From: Herbihabitans rhizosphaerae
GTDB lineage: Bacteria; Actinomycetota; Actinomycetes; Mycobacteriales; Pseudonocardiaceae
Reading direction: 5' to 3'
Length of the DNA: 64,000 nucleotides
Assembly: GCF_004216555.1 (NCBI RefSeq)
Contig: NZ_SGWQ01000001.1
Location: 803,126 to 867,125, forward strand
Shown here: positions 30,116-39,384 of the stretch, piece by piece
Layout: each line of letters opens with the position of its first letter
Position numbering within the stretch: the first letter of the stretch is position 1
Program-made: the position numbers and the translations under genes
The notes under the pieces: model-generated
What the model saw: the letters and a program-made list of their open reading frames with translations, nothing else
Told to the model about the DNA's origin: nothing
Databases searched by the model: none

Positions 30116-32110
30116 CTAGCGCTCGATCTTGCGGGCGCCGAGGTGTTCGGCCAGCAGGTCGATCGCCGCCTCCTCGGGATCGCGCCGCTGGGCGCGCTCA
30201 CCGTCGCTCGGGGCGCGCGCGGCCTCGGCGAGCATGGCCTCCTCGTCCTCGTCGTCCGGAGGAGGCGGCTCGTCCGGCGGCGGCTCCGGGGGCGGCGGAA
30301 CGTCATCGGCGGCGGGGCCGGACGAGGACCCGGACGGACGGCGGGCCGGCGCGCTGCGCTGCGGCGACTCCGACGACCGGGCCGGCGGCCGGCTCGGCGC
30401 CGGGCCACTGGGCTGCGGCGACGGCCGGGAAGCCGGCCGCGCGGACCCGCCACCACCTCCGCCGTGCACGCAGCGAACCCTCCACGAGCCGCCGATCACG
30501 GCGGTCAGCGCCTCGGCGACCACGTCGGTGTTGCGCTGCTCGGCCAACCGGCGGGCCAGCGGCTCCGCGCTGTGCGCGATCACCACGGTGTCACCCTCGA
30601 CCGACTGCACGCCGGCCTGCGACAGCATCGCCTCGGTGCTGCGACTCTTCTTGCGTACGAAGGTAAGCAGCTCCGGCCACACCCGGCGCACGGCCGCGGC
30701 GTCGATCGCGCCCGGCGCGGTACTCGCGGCCGCTGGTGGCTCCTCGGCGACGGGCGCCGGCTCGGGCTCTGCTTTCGGCTGGGGCGCCGGCGCGACGGTC
30801 CGCTCCTGGGCGCGGCGGGCGGCCGGCGGCGCCTCGGGCAGCGTGGGCGGCTCGGGTGTGGCCGGCTGCTTGGGCCGCTCCGGCTGGGCGGGTGCGGCCG
30901 CCGCTGCCACCGGTGCCGCCGGGGGCTGCTCGCCGGAGACGGTGACCCGACGCTCGATGCGCTCGAGTCGTTGCAGCACAGCGGAATCCGCCGCCGCGTC
31001 GGTCGGCACCGCACCGGGCAGCAGCATCCGCGCGCAGAGCAGTTCCAGCAGCAGTCTCGGCGCGGTGGCGCCGCGCATCTCGGTCAGTCCATTGTGGACG
31101 ATCTCGGCGAAGCGGGACAGCGTGCCGGGCCCGATCCGCTCGGCCTGGGCCACCATCCGCTCCAGCTCGTCGGCCGGCGCGGTGACCAGACCGCGGTCGC
31201 CGGCTTCCGGCACGGCGCGCAGCAATACCAAGTCCCGCAAGCGATCCAGCAGGTCGGAGGCGAACCGGCGCGGGTCGTGGCCGGCCTCGACCAGCGTGTC
31301 GACCGTGCCGTACACGGTGGCCGCGTCGCCGGCCGCGAGCGCGTCGACCATGTCGTCGATCAGCGCGACATCGGTGACCCCGAGCAGCGAGACCGCGCGT
31401 TCGTAGACGACGCCCTCCGGACCGGCGCCGGCGAGGAGCTGGTCGAGCACGGACTGGGTGTCCCGGGCCGACCCGCCGCCGGCCCTGATCACCAGCGGGA
31501 ACACGGCCGGCTCGACCGTGACGCCCTCGGCGGCGCAGTTGCGCTCCAGCAGCTCGCGCATCGCGCCGGGCGGGATCAGCCGGAACGGGTAGTGGTGCGT
31601 GCGCGAGCGGATCGTGGCCAGCACCTTGTCCGGCTCGGTGGTGGCGAAGATGAACACGAGGTGCTCCGGCGGCTCCTCGACGATCTTCAGCAGGGCGTTG
31701 AAGCCCTGCGTGGTGACCATGTGCGCCTCGTCGATGATGAACACGCGGTAGGTCGACTGGGCCGGCGCGTAGAAGGCGCGGTCGCGCAGCTCGCGGGCGT
31801 CGTCCACACCGCCGTGGCTGGCCGCGTCCAGCTCCACCACGTCGACGCTGCCCGGACCGTTCGGGGCGAGCGCCACACAGGAGTCGCAGGTGCCGCACGG
31901 CTCGTCGGTCGGCCCCTGCTCGCAGTTCAGCGAGCGGGCCAGAATCCTTGCGCTGGAAGTCTTTCCGCAGCCGCGCGGACCGGAGAACAGGTAGGCGTGA
32001 TTGACCCGTTTCGCCGCCAGGGCCGTGCGCAGCGGCACGGTGACGTGCTCCTGCCCGACGACCTCGGCGAAGGTCGCCGGACGGTACTTGCGGTAGAGCG
32101 CCAAAGCCAC
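30116..32110 (-). CDS. dnaX: DNA polymerase III subunit gamma/tau
   Basis: DnaX is the clamp-loader ATPase that organises the replisome. The 664-residue protein starts MALALYRKYRPATFAEVVGQ. It has the P-loop GPRGCGKT (44-51), four zinc-finger cysteines (63, 72, 75, 78 in CEQGPTDEPCGTCDSC) and FIIDEAHMVT. After the AAA+ and lid domains comes a long Pro/Ala/Ser-rich tail (about 390-600). It then ends with a tau-type segment that has an acidic and Pro-rich end. No clear slippery frameshift signal was seen. It is the last gene before the GAGTCCCGCG cluster. Confidence 0.97.
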   Translation of the reverse strand: MALALYRKYRPATFAEVVGQEHVTVPLRTALAAKRVNHAYLFSGPRGCGKTSSARILARSLNCEQGPTDEPCGTCDSCVALAPNGPGSVDVVELDAASHGGVDDARELRDRAFYAPAQSTYRVFIIDEAHMVTTQGFNALLKIVEEPPEHLVFIFATTEPDKVLATIRSRTHHYPFRLIPPGAMRELLERNCAAEGVTVEPAVFPLVIRAGGGSARDTQSVLDQLLAGAGPEGVVYERAVSLLGVTDVALIDDMVDALAAGDAATVYGTVDTLVEAGHDPRRFASDLLDRLRDLVLLRAVPEAGDRGLVTAPADELERMVAQAERIGPGTLSRFAEIVHNGLTEMRGATAPRLLLELLCARMLLPGAVPTDAAADSAVLQRLERIERRVTVSGEQPPAAPVAAAAAPAQPERPKQPATPEPPTLPEAPPAARRAQERTVAPAPQPKAEPEPAPVAEEPPAAASTAPGAIDAAAVRRVWPELLTFVRKKSRSTEAMLSQAGVQSVEGDTVVIAHSAEPLARRLAEQRNTDVVAEALTAVIGGSWRVRCVHGGGGGGSARPASRPSPQPSGPAPSRPPARSSESPQRSAPARRPSGSSSGPAADDVPPPPEPPPDEPPPPDDEDEEAMLAEAARAPSDGERAQRRDPEEAAIDLLAEHLGARKIER

Positions 32111-32119
32111 GGCGCGACC

Positions 32120-32644
32120 CTACCGCCCACCTCCGACGTGCCCACACCCGTGGCCTCGCCGGGGCGGGGTCCACGAGACACGATCGGCGGCGGCGGGGTC
32201 GGTGAACGCCAGAACCGACTCGTCGAGCCGGTGAAACACCAGGTCGCCGGTGACGGTCTCGTGCAGTTCGCCCGCCATCAGCAGCAGCGGCCGCGCGTCG
32301 ATCAACAGTCGCACCTCGGCCAGGACGCCCTCATCGACCACGACGGCCACCTGCTCGACCCGGCCGGTCGGCAGCTCGGTCAACTGCCGGACTCGGTAGA
32401 TCCCGTCCCAGTGCCCCTCATCGAGCTGGGCTTCTGATCGGACGACCAGTCCGAACACCGCGTCGTTCTGATAGGTGGTGACACTCACCGCGCTGTCGTC
32501 GTCCAGCGACGCCCGCACGCTGAGCAATTGCAGACAGGGCACCCGCGGGTCTTCGAACTGAGGGCCGTTCTCCCGCAGCGCCATCTCCACGCCGTCCCAC
32601 GCGTCGACCCGCCGGCCGCGCAGCGACGCGAACTCCCGTGTCAC
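32120..32644 (-). CDS. Hypothetical protein upstream of dnaX
   Basis: The 174-residue protein lies 9 bp before dnaX on the same strand and is probably in its transcript. It starts MTREFASLRGRRVDAWDGVEMALR and is rich in strands, with charged loops (DEGHWDGIYRVRQLTELPTGRVEQVAVVVDEGVLAEVRLLIDARP would be one sheet region). No motif, signal peptide or membrane segment was recognised. It starts 75 bp from the tRNA-Ser gene. Confidence 0.6.
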   Translation of the reverse strand: MTREFASLRGRRVDAWDGVEMALRENGPQFEDPRVPCLQLLSVRASLDDDSAVSVTTYQNDAVFGLVVRSEAQLDEGHWDGIYRVRQLTELPTGRVEQVAVVVDEGVLAEVRLLIDARPLLLMAGELHETVTGDLVFHRLDESVLAFTDPAAADRVSWTPPRRGHGCGHVGGGR

Positions 32645-32719
32645 ACCGGCAGTATGTGCCGAACAGCGAAACGCTGGCCACCATGATCACGGTGACCGGC
32701 GTTTCGCCTGTTCAGAGTG

Positions 32720-32807
32720 CGGAGGATACGGGATTTGAACCCGTGAGGGGCTATCAACCCCAACACGATTTCCAATCGTGCGCCCTAGGCCACTAGGCGA
32801 ATCCTCC
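32720..32807 (-). tRNA. tRNA-Ser (anticodon GGA)
   Basis: On the minus strand the acceptor arms GGAGGAT and ATCCTCC pair, with discriminator G. The anticodon arm CACGA-TTGGAAA-TCGTG gives GGA. The long extra arm (TTGGGGTTGATAGCCCC) and the T arm (CGGGTTCAAATCCCG) are typical of tRNA-Ser. CCA is not encoded. It reads codons UCC and UCU. Confidence 0.95.
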
Positions 32808-32957
32808 GCCGAAGAGGATACCGGGTGGCCTCTGGCCAGGGGAAACCGGTCCTGACCACCGCAGACCGAACCGGTGTCAGCGCCGTGTCAGTCCGGTGTC
32901 CAGCCCGTCGGCGACTGTTGGCGCAACAACAACGCGCACAACACAAGGAGAGTCGCC

Positions 32958-33680
32958 ATGCCGACATTCGCCACGCCAGAGCCGATCACGACCACGCTGA
33001 TCACCGCCGGCGCCCGGGTGCGCATCGCCGCGAGCGAGCGGTCGGACACCGTAGTGCTGGTCGAGCCCGTCGACAGCGCGAACAAATCCGACGTGAAGGT
33101 GGCCGAGAACACCGAGGTCGACTTCTCCGCCGGCACACTGTCGATCAAGACGAAGAAGTCGGGCACCAAGAGCGGTTCGGTCGCCATCACGATCGAATTG
33201 CCGGTCGGATCCAACCTGGTCCTGCACACGGCATGGTCGGACGTGCAGGCCGACGGCCCGCTCGGCGACTGTGAGCTGCACCCGGCGTCGGGACGGATCC
33301 AGCTCGACCACGTCGCCGGCACCGCCGACATCGACAGCAGCTCGGCCACGATGTGGATCGGCGAGGTCACGGGCGCCGTCAGGTACGAGGGCTCGACCGG
33401 AACTCTCCGGATCGACCGTGCCGAGGGCGACGTCACCGTCAAAGCGGCCAACTGTCCCATCCGGATCGGCCGGCTGACGCGCGGCCGCGCGGAGCTGACC
33501 AACGCCTCCGGCGGCATCGAGATCGGCATCGGCGAGAACACCGCCGCCTCGGTGGATGCCAAGAGCACCAAGGGATCGGTGCGCGATTCCCTGCGGGCAC
33601 AGGACAACCCCGACGACAAGGTCGAGGTCTATGCCCGCACGCGGCGCGACGACATCGTCATCCACCGCGCGGCTGCCTGA
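32958..33680 (+). CDS. DUF4097-like (adhesin/bactofilin-style beta-helix) protein
   Basis: The start is ATG 32958, behind AAGGAGA. The 240-residue protein has alternating strands with turns such as GPLGDCELHPASGRIQLDHV, GTADIDSSSATMWIGEV and GDVTVKAANCPIRIGRL at about 20-residue spacing. This is the right-handed or stacked beta solenoid of the DUF4097 family. Members are often cytosolic here and of unknown function. No signal peptide. The gene is 33 bp upstream of the serine hydrolase and may share its transcript. Confidence 0.72.
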   Translation: MPTFATPEPITTTLITAGARVRIAASERSDTVVLVEPVDSANKSDVKVAENTEVDFSAGTLSIKTKKSGTKSGSVAITIELPVGSNLVLHTAWSDVQADGPLGDCELHPASGRIQLDHVAGTADIDSSSATMWIGEVTGAVRYEGSTGTLRIDRAEGDVTVKAANCPIRIGRLTRGRAELTNASGGIEIGIGENTAASVDAKSTKGSVRDSLRAQDNPDDKVEVYARTRRDDIVIHRAAA

Positions 33681-33713
33681 GTCCCAACCAGATCTCCAGA
33701 AAGGGGTTACACC

Positions 33714-35051
33714 ATGGTGGGCACGACACGCCGGACCCTGTTGAAGGGCGCGCTGGGTGCCGGCGCGCTCGCCGGTCTCGCCGGCTGCGGCGGCGATTCG
33801 AGCGGCGGTGGTGGCAGCGGTGTCGAGAACGGTGTCGCGGACGGCTGGGGAAGGGTCGCCGACGCGTTCCGCGCGAACTTCGAGGGCGCGCCCGGCGAGA
33901 TCGGCGCGGCATGCTGCGTCTACGTGGGCGGCCGGCGCGTCGTCGACCTGTGGGGCGGCCTCGCCGATCGCGGCGCGAACCGACCGTGGGACTCCGACAC
34001 CATCGTCCAGGTCGCGTCCACGACGAAGGGTGCCACCGCGATCTGCGCCCATTTGCTGGCACAGCGCGGAAAGCTGGATCTGGACGCTCCGGTGGTCAAG
34101 TACTGGCCGGAGTTCGGCGCCGCCGGCAAGGACCGGATCCCGGTGCGCTGGTTGCTCTCGCACCAGGCCGGTCTGCCGATCGTCGACGGTCCGCTGACCT
34201 TCGAGCAGGCGTGCGCCTGGGACCCGGTCATCCGCGCACTCGAGGCGCAGAAGCCGTTGTGGCAGCCGGGAACCGAGCACGCCTACCACGCCGTCACGTA
34301 CGGGCATCTGGTCGGAGAACTCGTGCGCCGGATCTCCGGCAAGTCACTCGGCAGGTTCTTCGCCGACGAGGTGGCCGCTCCGCTCGGGCTGAGCGCCTGG
34401 ATCGGGTTGCCGGAGAAGGAAGAGCAGCGGATCGCCCGGATCGAGAACACCGCCCCGTTCACCCTGGAGGAGCTGACCGCAGGGATGATCGAGACCACCG
34501 GGCTCGACGCGGACACGGTCACCGCGTGGATCAAGGCCATGTACAGCCCTGGCTCGGTCCAGGCCCGGGCCGGCGAGCTCGGCGGTGCCTTGAACAACAC
34601 GGCCGACCCCGCGTCGTCCTACTTCACCACGCGTGCCTGGCGCGCGGCGGAGTTCCCGGCCGCGAACGGGCTCGCGAACGCGCGTTCGCTGGCCAGGATG
34701 TACGCCGCGACGGTGAGCGACGTCGACGGCGTGCGGCTGCTCAATCCGTCGACCGTCGCGAGGGCGACCGTCGTCCACACGGACAAGACGCGGATGCACG
34801 GGCTGCCGCCGGGACTGAACATCCCGGCCGACCGCTCGTTCTCCATGTCGCTCGGGTTCATGCGTGCCTGCCGACCGATGCCGATGGTCGGGCCTGGGTC
34901 GTTCGGCCACCCGGGCTCCGGCGGATCGATCGGTTTCGCGGACCCCGATGCCGGTGTCGGCTTCGGCTACGTCACGAACCTGTGGAACTTCCGGCCCGAC
35001 GACCCGAGGGCGGCGAACCTGGCCAAGGCCGTCCGGTCCTGCCTCGGTTGA
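33714..35051 (+). CDS. Tat/lipoprotein serine hydrolase of the beta-lactamase class C/EstB type
   Basis: The 445-residue protein begins MVGTTRRTLLKGALGAGALAGLAGCGG, a twin-arginine signal with a lipobox Cys. The catalytic SxxK is in ASTTKGA (Ser near residue 102), with the Tyr in HAYHAVTYG (second motif) and HPGSGGSIGF near the end (third motif). This is the EstB-like esterase branch rather than a true beta-lactamase. It is extracytoplasmic and may hydrolyse esters or peptides. It converges with the sialidase gene. Confidence 0.85.
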   Translation: MVGTTRRTLLKGALGAGALAGLAGCGGDSSGGGGSGVENGVADGWGRVADAFRANFEGAPGEIGAACCVYVGGRRVVDLWGGLADRGANRPWDSDTIVQVASTTKGATAICAHLLAQRGKLDLDAPVVKYWPEFGAAGKDRIPVRWLLSHQAGLPIVDGPLTFEQACAWDPVIRALEAQKPLWQPGTEHAYHAVTYGHLVGELVRRISGKSLGRFFADEVAAPLGLSAWIGLPEKEEQRIARIENTAPFTLEELTAGMIETTGLDADTVTAWIKAMYSPGSVQARAGELGGALNNTADPASSYFTTRAWRAAEFPAANGLANARSLARMYAATVSDVDGVRLLNPSTVARATVVHTDKTRMHGLPPGLNIPADRSFSMSLGFMRACRPMPMVGPGSFGHPGSGGSIGFADPDAGVGFGYVTNLWNFRPDDPRAANLAKAVRSCLG

Positions 35052-35058
35052 CAGACCG

Positions 35059-36345
35059 TCAGCACTCGCAGCCGTGCAGGATCCAGGACAGGTTGAACCG
35101 GCGGAAGATGATCGACTTCGGGGAGTTCGGGTCCCCGATCCGCAGGTTCGTCTCGACCAGCGCGCCGATGTGGAAGTCGTCGGTCTTGGCCATGCTGGAG
35201 TAGCCGCCCTCGGTGCCGGAGTCCGGGATGGGGCTCTCCGACAGCGGGCGGCTGCGCGGCCAGGTCTGCGCGTCGTCGTAGCTGATCCGCACCCGCATCT
35301 TCGTGCGCGTGTCGGTGCTCGCCGAGTTGAGGAAGATCGTCCGCGCCGGGGCGTCGGTGTTGTACTGCAGCACCGACGCCTCGTTGCGCGGGTCGAGCAG
35401 CTTGTCGTCGGGCTGGAACGCGGAGAACCGGCCGTCCAGCGTGCCTCGGGAGACCCACCGGCGCTTGGCGGTCTCCCAGCTTCGCCCGGTCGGGCGGTCG
35501 TTGCGGTACAGCTCGCCGTTGGACAGTTGGGTGATCGTGGCCTCGCCGGTCTGCTCGCCGAGCTGCTGTGGCTTCCACGTCTTGCCGTGATCGGTGCTGT
35601 AGATGTTGCGGTGCTGCGCGGGAATCACCAACGCGCCGCTGGAGGTCTGGGTACCCGCGCCGGGCCCGACGGCGTCCCAGTCCCACACCTCGCCGCTCGG
35701 CTTTTCCTTGGGCAGCAACGACTCCGTGAGATCGGTCGGCCGATCCTCGCCGTTGGCCCCGGTGAACGTCTCGCCGTCATCGACGCTCTTCATGGCGAAC
35801 ACGCGGCGCTCGCCCCACTTGGTGATCGGCGTGGTCGGCTTGCCGGTGTCCGGGTTCGCGCCGCCGCTCTGACTCTTGTCCTCGGCGTTCCAGGACAGGA
35901 ACAGCCAGATCGTGCCGGTGTCGCGGTCCACGACGGGCGTCGGATTGCCCCAGGTGCCCATCCCGACCCCGGCCGCCTGCTTCAGGCCGGACCAGTCGGA
36001 CGGCTTGCGCCCGTCGTTGCGTCCGCGCTTGTACAGCAGGTTGATGTTGCCGAAGTCCTTGTGGCTGGCCACCCGACCCTCGGCGAAGGCGAGCAGCGTG
36101 CCGGCCTTGGTCCGCACGACCGCCGGAATGCGGAACGTGTGATACGAAACGCCGTTGAGGCTCTCCGCGTTGTTCCCCTTGAACAGCACGAATCCCTCGC
36201 TGCTCTGCGGGTGGCCGGCGGCGGGATCGTCCGGCGGGTCGGCCGCCGCCGATGCCGCGGTCGCGGTCACGACGGTCGCGACAGCCGCGGCGACCAGTGC
36301 GGTCGCCGTCGCGGCGAGTGTCCAGCGGGATGCGCGTGTGCCCAT
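35059..36345 (-). CDS. Secreted exo-alpha-sialidase (GH33-type)
   Basis: The enzyme removes terminal sialic acids or related sugars. The 428-residue preprotein has a signal peptide (MGTRASRWTLAATATAL to ASAAA), the FRIP motif at 71-74 and Asp-boxes SVDDGETFT (187-195), STDHGKTW (250-257) and SYDDAQTW (355-362). The acid Glu268 and Tyr382 (EGGYSSM) fit the catalytic pair of the six-bladed propeller. The Arg in FRIP is the first of the arginine triad. It ends 7 bp from the convergent serine hydrolase. Secretion and motifs are clear; host sialic acid or soil glycans are possible substrates. Confidence 0.92.
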   Translation of the reverse strand: MGTRASRWTLAATATALVAAAVATVVTATAASAAADPPDDPAAGHPQSSEGFVLFKGNNAESLNGVSYHTFRIPAVVRTKAGTLLAFAEGRVASHKDFGNINLLYKRGRNDGRKPSDWSGLKQAAGVGMGTWGNPTPVVDRDTGTIWLFLSWNAEDKSQSGGANPDTGKPTTPITKWGERRVFAMKSVDDGETFTGANGEDRPTDLTESLLPKEKPSGEVWDWDAVGPGAGTQTSSGALVIPAQHRNIYSTDHGKTWKPQQLGEQTGEATITQLSNGELYRNDRPTGRSWETAKRRWVSRGTLDGRFSAFQPDDKLLDPRNEASVLQYNTDAPARTIFLNSASTDTRTKMRVRISYDDAQTWPRSRPLSESPIPDSGTEGGYSSMAKTDDFHIGALVETNLRIGDPNSPKSIIFRRFNLSWILHGCEC

Positions 36346-36438
36346 GACTCGACGGTAGTAGTGATCACCCGGGGCAGGTGTCGGCTTTTCGACCGACGTC
36401 TCGTGAACTTCGTCCGAACGGAGCCCGCCTCCCCTGGA

Positions 36439-36466
36439 ATGACACTCCAGGAGAGGCGGCTACACT
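36439..36466 (+). promoter_or_regulatory. Promoter of the SRP RNA gene
   Basis: ATGACA (36439-36444) and TACACT (36461-36466) are spaced 16 bp and placed so that transcription would begin near 36473, the 5' end of the SRP RNA. They lie in an inverted repeat CCTGGA/TCCAGG. This is a good housekeeping sigma-70-type match. Confidence 0.7.
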
Positions 36467-36472
36467 TGCCCG

Positions 36473-36560
36473 TGGACCCCGTGCGGCGTTCATCTCGCGA
36501 ACCTCCCCAGGGCCGGAAGGCAGCAAGGATAAGCGGGCTCTGGCGGGTGCGCGGGGTCCC
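36473..36560 (+). ncRNA. ffs: Small bacterial SRP RNA (4.5S-like)
   Basis: The ends GGACCCC and GGGGTCC pair. The apical domain contains the invariant tetraloop and symmetric-loop signature GGCCGGAAGGCAGCAAGGATAAGC, cut here at 20 bases: the key part is GGAAGGCAGCAAG at 36514-36526. This is the domain that binds Ffh for co-translational targeting. The RNA is about 88 nt, the short actinobacterial type. It lies 3.7 kb from the tRNA-Ser, in the dnaX region, as in relatives. Confidence 0.92.
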
Positions 36561-36561
36561 C

Positions 36562-36705
36562 TTATGCCTCGTCGTCCGGCAGCGCGTGGTCGGCCTTGCC
36601 CGGGTTGGGGTCACGGGACAGGTCGATCAGCGGGTGCAGCGGCGCCCCATCTTCGGCGGCATGACCGCCCCGGCCGGGCTTCTTCTCGGTCTTCTCGGTG
36701 TCCAT
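36562..36705 (-). CDS. Small charged protein next to the SRP RNA (47 aa)
   Basis: The frame is too short for a 60-codon cut-off. It has ATG 36705 preceded by GGAGGAGG and encodes MDTEKTEKKPGRGGHAAEDG to ALPDDEA, a charged, Pro/Gly-rich peptide of 47 residues. The stop lies 1 bp from the SRP RNA end, and the two transcripts converge. The Shine-Dalgarno sequence and codon use support translation. No family recognised; function unknown. Confidence 0.65.
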   Translation of the reverse strand: MDTEKTEKKPGRGGHAAEDGAPLHPLIDLSRDPNPGKADHALPDDEA

Positions 36706-36823
36706 GTGGTCCTCCTCCACTTGTCGCACCACTCCCACATGGCGCGAGCACGGCGGATCACGTTACCCGCCGTGCTCGCGGCGCCGGTGGCGCACCGGAG
36801 ATCCGGTGCGCCGGCCGAGGCGT

Positions 36824-38680
36824 CTACTTCGGACCGAGACCGCGCTTTGCGGTGGGGCGCAAGCGAACCACGCTCGGGTCGTGGTCGCTACCCTGGTCGT
36901 GGAACTCGGCGTTGATGTGCACCACGTCGTACTCGACGTTCCGCGGCGCACCGCTGACCAGAATGTGGTCGAGCACCTGCGAGTTGCCCTCGAACACGTA
37001 GCCGTACCGCTCGTTCTCACCGAGCGAGTCGATCAACGCACGCAGCGCGCCGCCCGCGGTGAGGGTGCCGACCGTCTTGGAGAACTGGAAGTCGTTCAGG
37101 TCACCAGCGACCAGGACGTTCGCGCCCGGCTCGACCTTCTGGATCTGGTCGACCAGCGCGCGCACGGCGGTCGCCTGCTGCTCGCGCTGCGCCTCGCTGG
37201 TGCGCACCGGCGGCTGGGTGCGACCGTGCATCGGCTGGTCGCCGCCCTTGGAGGCGAAGTGGTTGGCCACCACGAACACGCTCTTGTCGTTGAACGTGAA
37301 CTGTCCGACCAGCGGCTTGCGGCTGTCCTTCCACGCCCCGTTGGCCGGGTCGACCCGGCCGGGCGAGATCGTCAGTCCGGCACGGCCGTTCTGCTCGGTG
37401 ACCACCTGCACGGCCGTGGCCGCGTCGCCGCCCGGCTTGTCCACGAACTGGACGCGGTCGGCGTTGAACAGGAAGCCGACCCGGATGTTGCCGCCCGGCT
37501 CGCCGCCGTCGGCCTTGTTCACCGGGTCGATCTGCCGCCACAGGTAGCGCGGGCCGCCGGCCTTGGCGATCGTGTCGACGAACTTTTCGAACGTGGCGTC
37601 CGCCATGACCGTGCCGTCGTCGGTGGCACCGTTGTTGTCCTGGATCTCCTCGACCACCACGATGTCCGGGCTGGCCAGGTTGGTCACCACGCCCTTGGCG
37701 AGCCGGTCGAACTTGGCCTGCTCGTCGGCGGCGTCCAGGTTCTCCACGTTGTAGGTGGCCACGGCCAGCTCGTCGTCACCCTGCTTGCGGGTGGTCTCGG
37801 GCTGGATGCCGCCGGCGGTCTCCTTGCCGATCGCGGTGGCCTGCAGGGTGTAGCCGCCGAAGCTGCCGTAGTCCAGCGGTCCCTCGGTCAGGCCCGCCAG
37901 CTTGTCCCCCACGTTGACCTTGGGGAACGGCCGCTGCGCGAACGGGATCAGCGACTGCACCTTGAGCCGGCCGGTGTTCGCCTTGTCGTAGCCGAGGTAC
38001 ACGGCGCCGCCGCGCGCGCTCGGGTTCTCCGCCGGCTTGGAGGTCACGTACAGCTCGTTGTACTGGTTGGACGGGCCGACCACGCGCGCGTCGTCCACCC
38101 GCAGCCGCATGCCCTCGCGCGACTCGTAGAAGTCCAGCGCGTACTTGGCCGGCTCGAGCTGCAGCGGCTCGATGTTGCCGCCGGTGTCGGGCGCGAGCGC
38201 GGCCGGAACCGACAGTGGGCCGAGGATCTCGGTGTCCGGGATCGGGTTGTCCGGCGATTCGAGCGTCCACTCCGGCTCGACCAGCTCGGTCATCGACTGG
38301 AACGCCGACTTGGCCGGGTCGTCCGGGTAGTACTCCTTGACCGTGCCGCTGACCAGCAGCGCGTTGCCCGGCCGGACCGGTGGGGTGTTGTTGCCGGTGA
38401 ACACGAACAGGCCCTCGCTGGTGCGCGGGTCCTTGTCCGGGTTGGGATCCTGGAACCAGAAGCCGCGCGCCGAGCCGAACAGGCGAACGCCGGTCACGAT
38501 GCCGCGCACCTTGGTGACCTTCTGGCCGTTGAGCGGCGAGATGCGGGTCGTGCCCTGGATCTGGCTGATCGTGGTCGGGTCTCGCGGAGCCTCCGCGCTG
38601 GCCGCGACGGCGAGACCGACCGATGCGGCCGCCACGGCGACCCCGAGCGTGGCGAGGCGCCTGTGCAGGGGTGAAGTCAA
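36824..38680 (-). CDS. Secreted endonuclease/exonuclease/phosphatase family nuclease
   Basis: The likely start is TTG 38680, 6 nt behind GGGAGG, giving a 618-residue preprotein with a signal peptide (RRLATLGVAVAAASVGLAVAASAEA). An N-terminal beta-rich part (about 30-220; IRVTGVRLFGSARGFWFQDPNPD-type strands, cut here) is followed by an EEP domain. The EEP motifs are AVATYNVENL, VVVEEIQD, VAGDLND and SDHDPSVV. This is the ExeM/NucH-like layout of extracellular DNases and phosphodiesterases. The upstream ATG frame is an artefact. Nuclease type is by family; the substrate (DNA or RNA) is not shown. Confidence 0.82.
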   Translation of the reverse strand: MTSPLHRRLATLGVAVAAASVGLAVAASAEAPRDPTTISQIQGTTRISPLNGQKVTKVRGIVTGVRLFGSARGFWFQDPNPDKDPRTSEGLFVFTGNNTPPVRPGNALLVSGTVKEYYPDDPAKSAFQSMTELVEPEWTLESPDNPIPDTEILGPLSVPAALAPDTGGNIEPLQLEPAKYALDFYESREGMRLRVDDARVVGPSNQYNELYVTSKPAENPSARGGAVYLGYDKANTGRLKVQSLIPFAQRPFPKVNVGDKLAGLTEGPLDYGSFGGYTLQATAIGKETAGGIQPETTRKQGDDELAVATYNVENLDAADEQAKFDRLAKGVVTNLASPDIVVVEEIQDNNGATDDGTVMADATFEKFVDTIAKAGGPRYLWRQIDPVNKADGGEPGGNIRVGFLFNADRVQFVDKPGGDAATAVQVVTEQNGRAGLTISPGRVDPANGAWKDSRKPLVGQFTFNDKSVFVVANHFASKGGDQPMHGRTQPPVRTSEAQREQQATAVRALVDQIQKVEPGANVLVAGDLNDFQFSKTVGTLTAGGALRALIDSLGENERYGYVFEGNSQVLDHILVSGAPRNVEYDVVHINAEFHDQGSDHDPSVVRLRPTAKRGLGPK

Positions 38681-38808
38681 CTCGTCCTCCCGAACTGTGT
38701 CGTGCCTCCAGGCCGGCGGGCACGGCGACGTTGGTGAATCCTGACCCGATCGGGTGAACGGCGAAAGGCCAATGCGCAACTCTTTGCACGTGCAGGCACA
38801 AATTCCCC

Positions 38809-39285
38809 TCATTCGGAGGGTAGGCGCTCCGCCATTCCTATCAACATGTCGCGGGTGATCTCCATCTGGCCGTGGTGCTGACAGAGCTCCTCGAGCACGT
38901 GCAGCAGCACCACCTCGTGGGTGAACGGGTAGCCATCGGGCAGCCACGACTTCGGCGGCGGCGTGCTCACCAGCGCACCCGGCCGGACGTGTACCAGGTC
39001 GTCACGGAACCGCTGTTTCCGTTGCGCCACAAGGGAAACCAGCTCGTCGACCGGCCCGCTGGCGGTGAACTCCGCCGGCCGGTCGCGGGTGATCGCACGG
39101 CCGGCGATCAGCTGGCCAGCCCAGTACTCCATGACGCCGAGGCAATGGGTCAGCACCTGGTATGGCGAGTTCGCGCCGGGAAGCGGCGGGCGCGTGTTGG
39201 CCAGCTCGTCGCCGAGGCCGGACACGATGTCGCACATCCCGTCCAGCGCGCGATCGGCGAACAGCAGGAGGTCGTCGGTGTGCAT
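38809..39285 (-). CDS. DinB-like four-helix protein
   Basis: The start is ATG 39285. The 158-residue protein has the DinB/YfiT pattern: LLLFADRALDGMCDIVSGLGDELAN, NSPYQVLTHCLGVMEYWAGQL and VVLLHVLEELCQHHGQMEITRD. Three histidines (in LTHCLG, LLHVLEE and HHGQ) fit the divalent-metal site of this family. Members act as metal-dependent thiol transferases, hydrolases or stress proteins; the activity here is unknown. A TGCACGTGCA palindrome (38785-38794) lies just beyond its end. Confidence 0.82.
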   Translation of the reverse strand: MHTDDLLLFADRALDGMCDIVSGLGDELANTRPPLPGANSPYQVLTHCLGVMEYWAGQLIAGRAITRDRPAEFTASGPVDELVSLVAQRKQRFRDDLVHVRPGALVSTPPPKSWLPDGYPFTHEVVLLHVLEELCQHHGQMEITRDMLIGMAERLPSE

Positions 39286-39384
39286 GGCGAAGAATCTTCC
39301 GCCGGCGATGTCGAAGATGCCAACCTTTGCTTCGACTTCCCCGCGAGTGCGCCACCGGGGCGTCACAGGATGGAAGGAACCGCC

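Noticed and set aside
30116..32110. A programmed frameshift in dnaX giving a short gamma form.
   Set aside because: No A-rich slippery heptamer followed by a hairpin was seen; many actinobacteria make only the long form.
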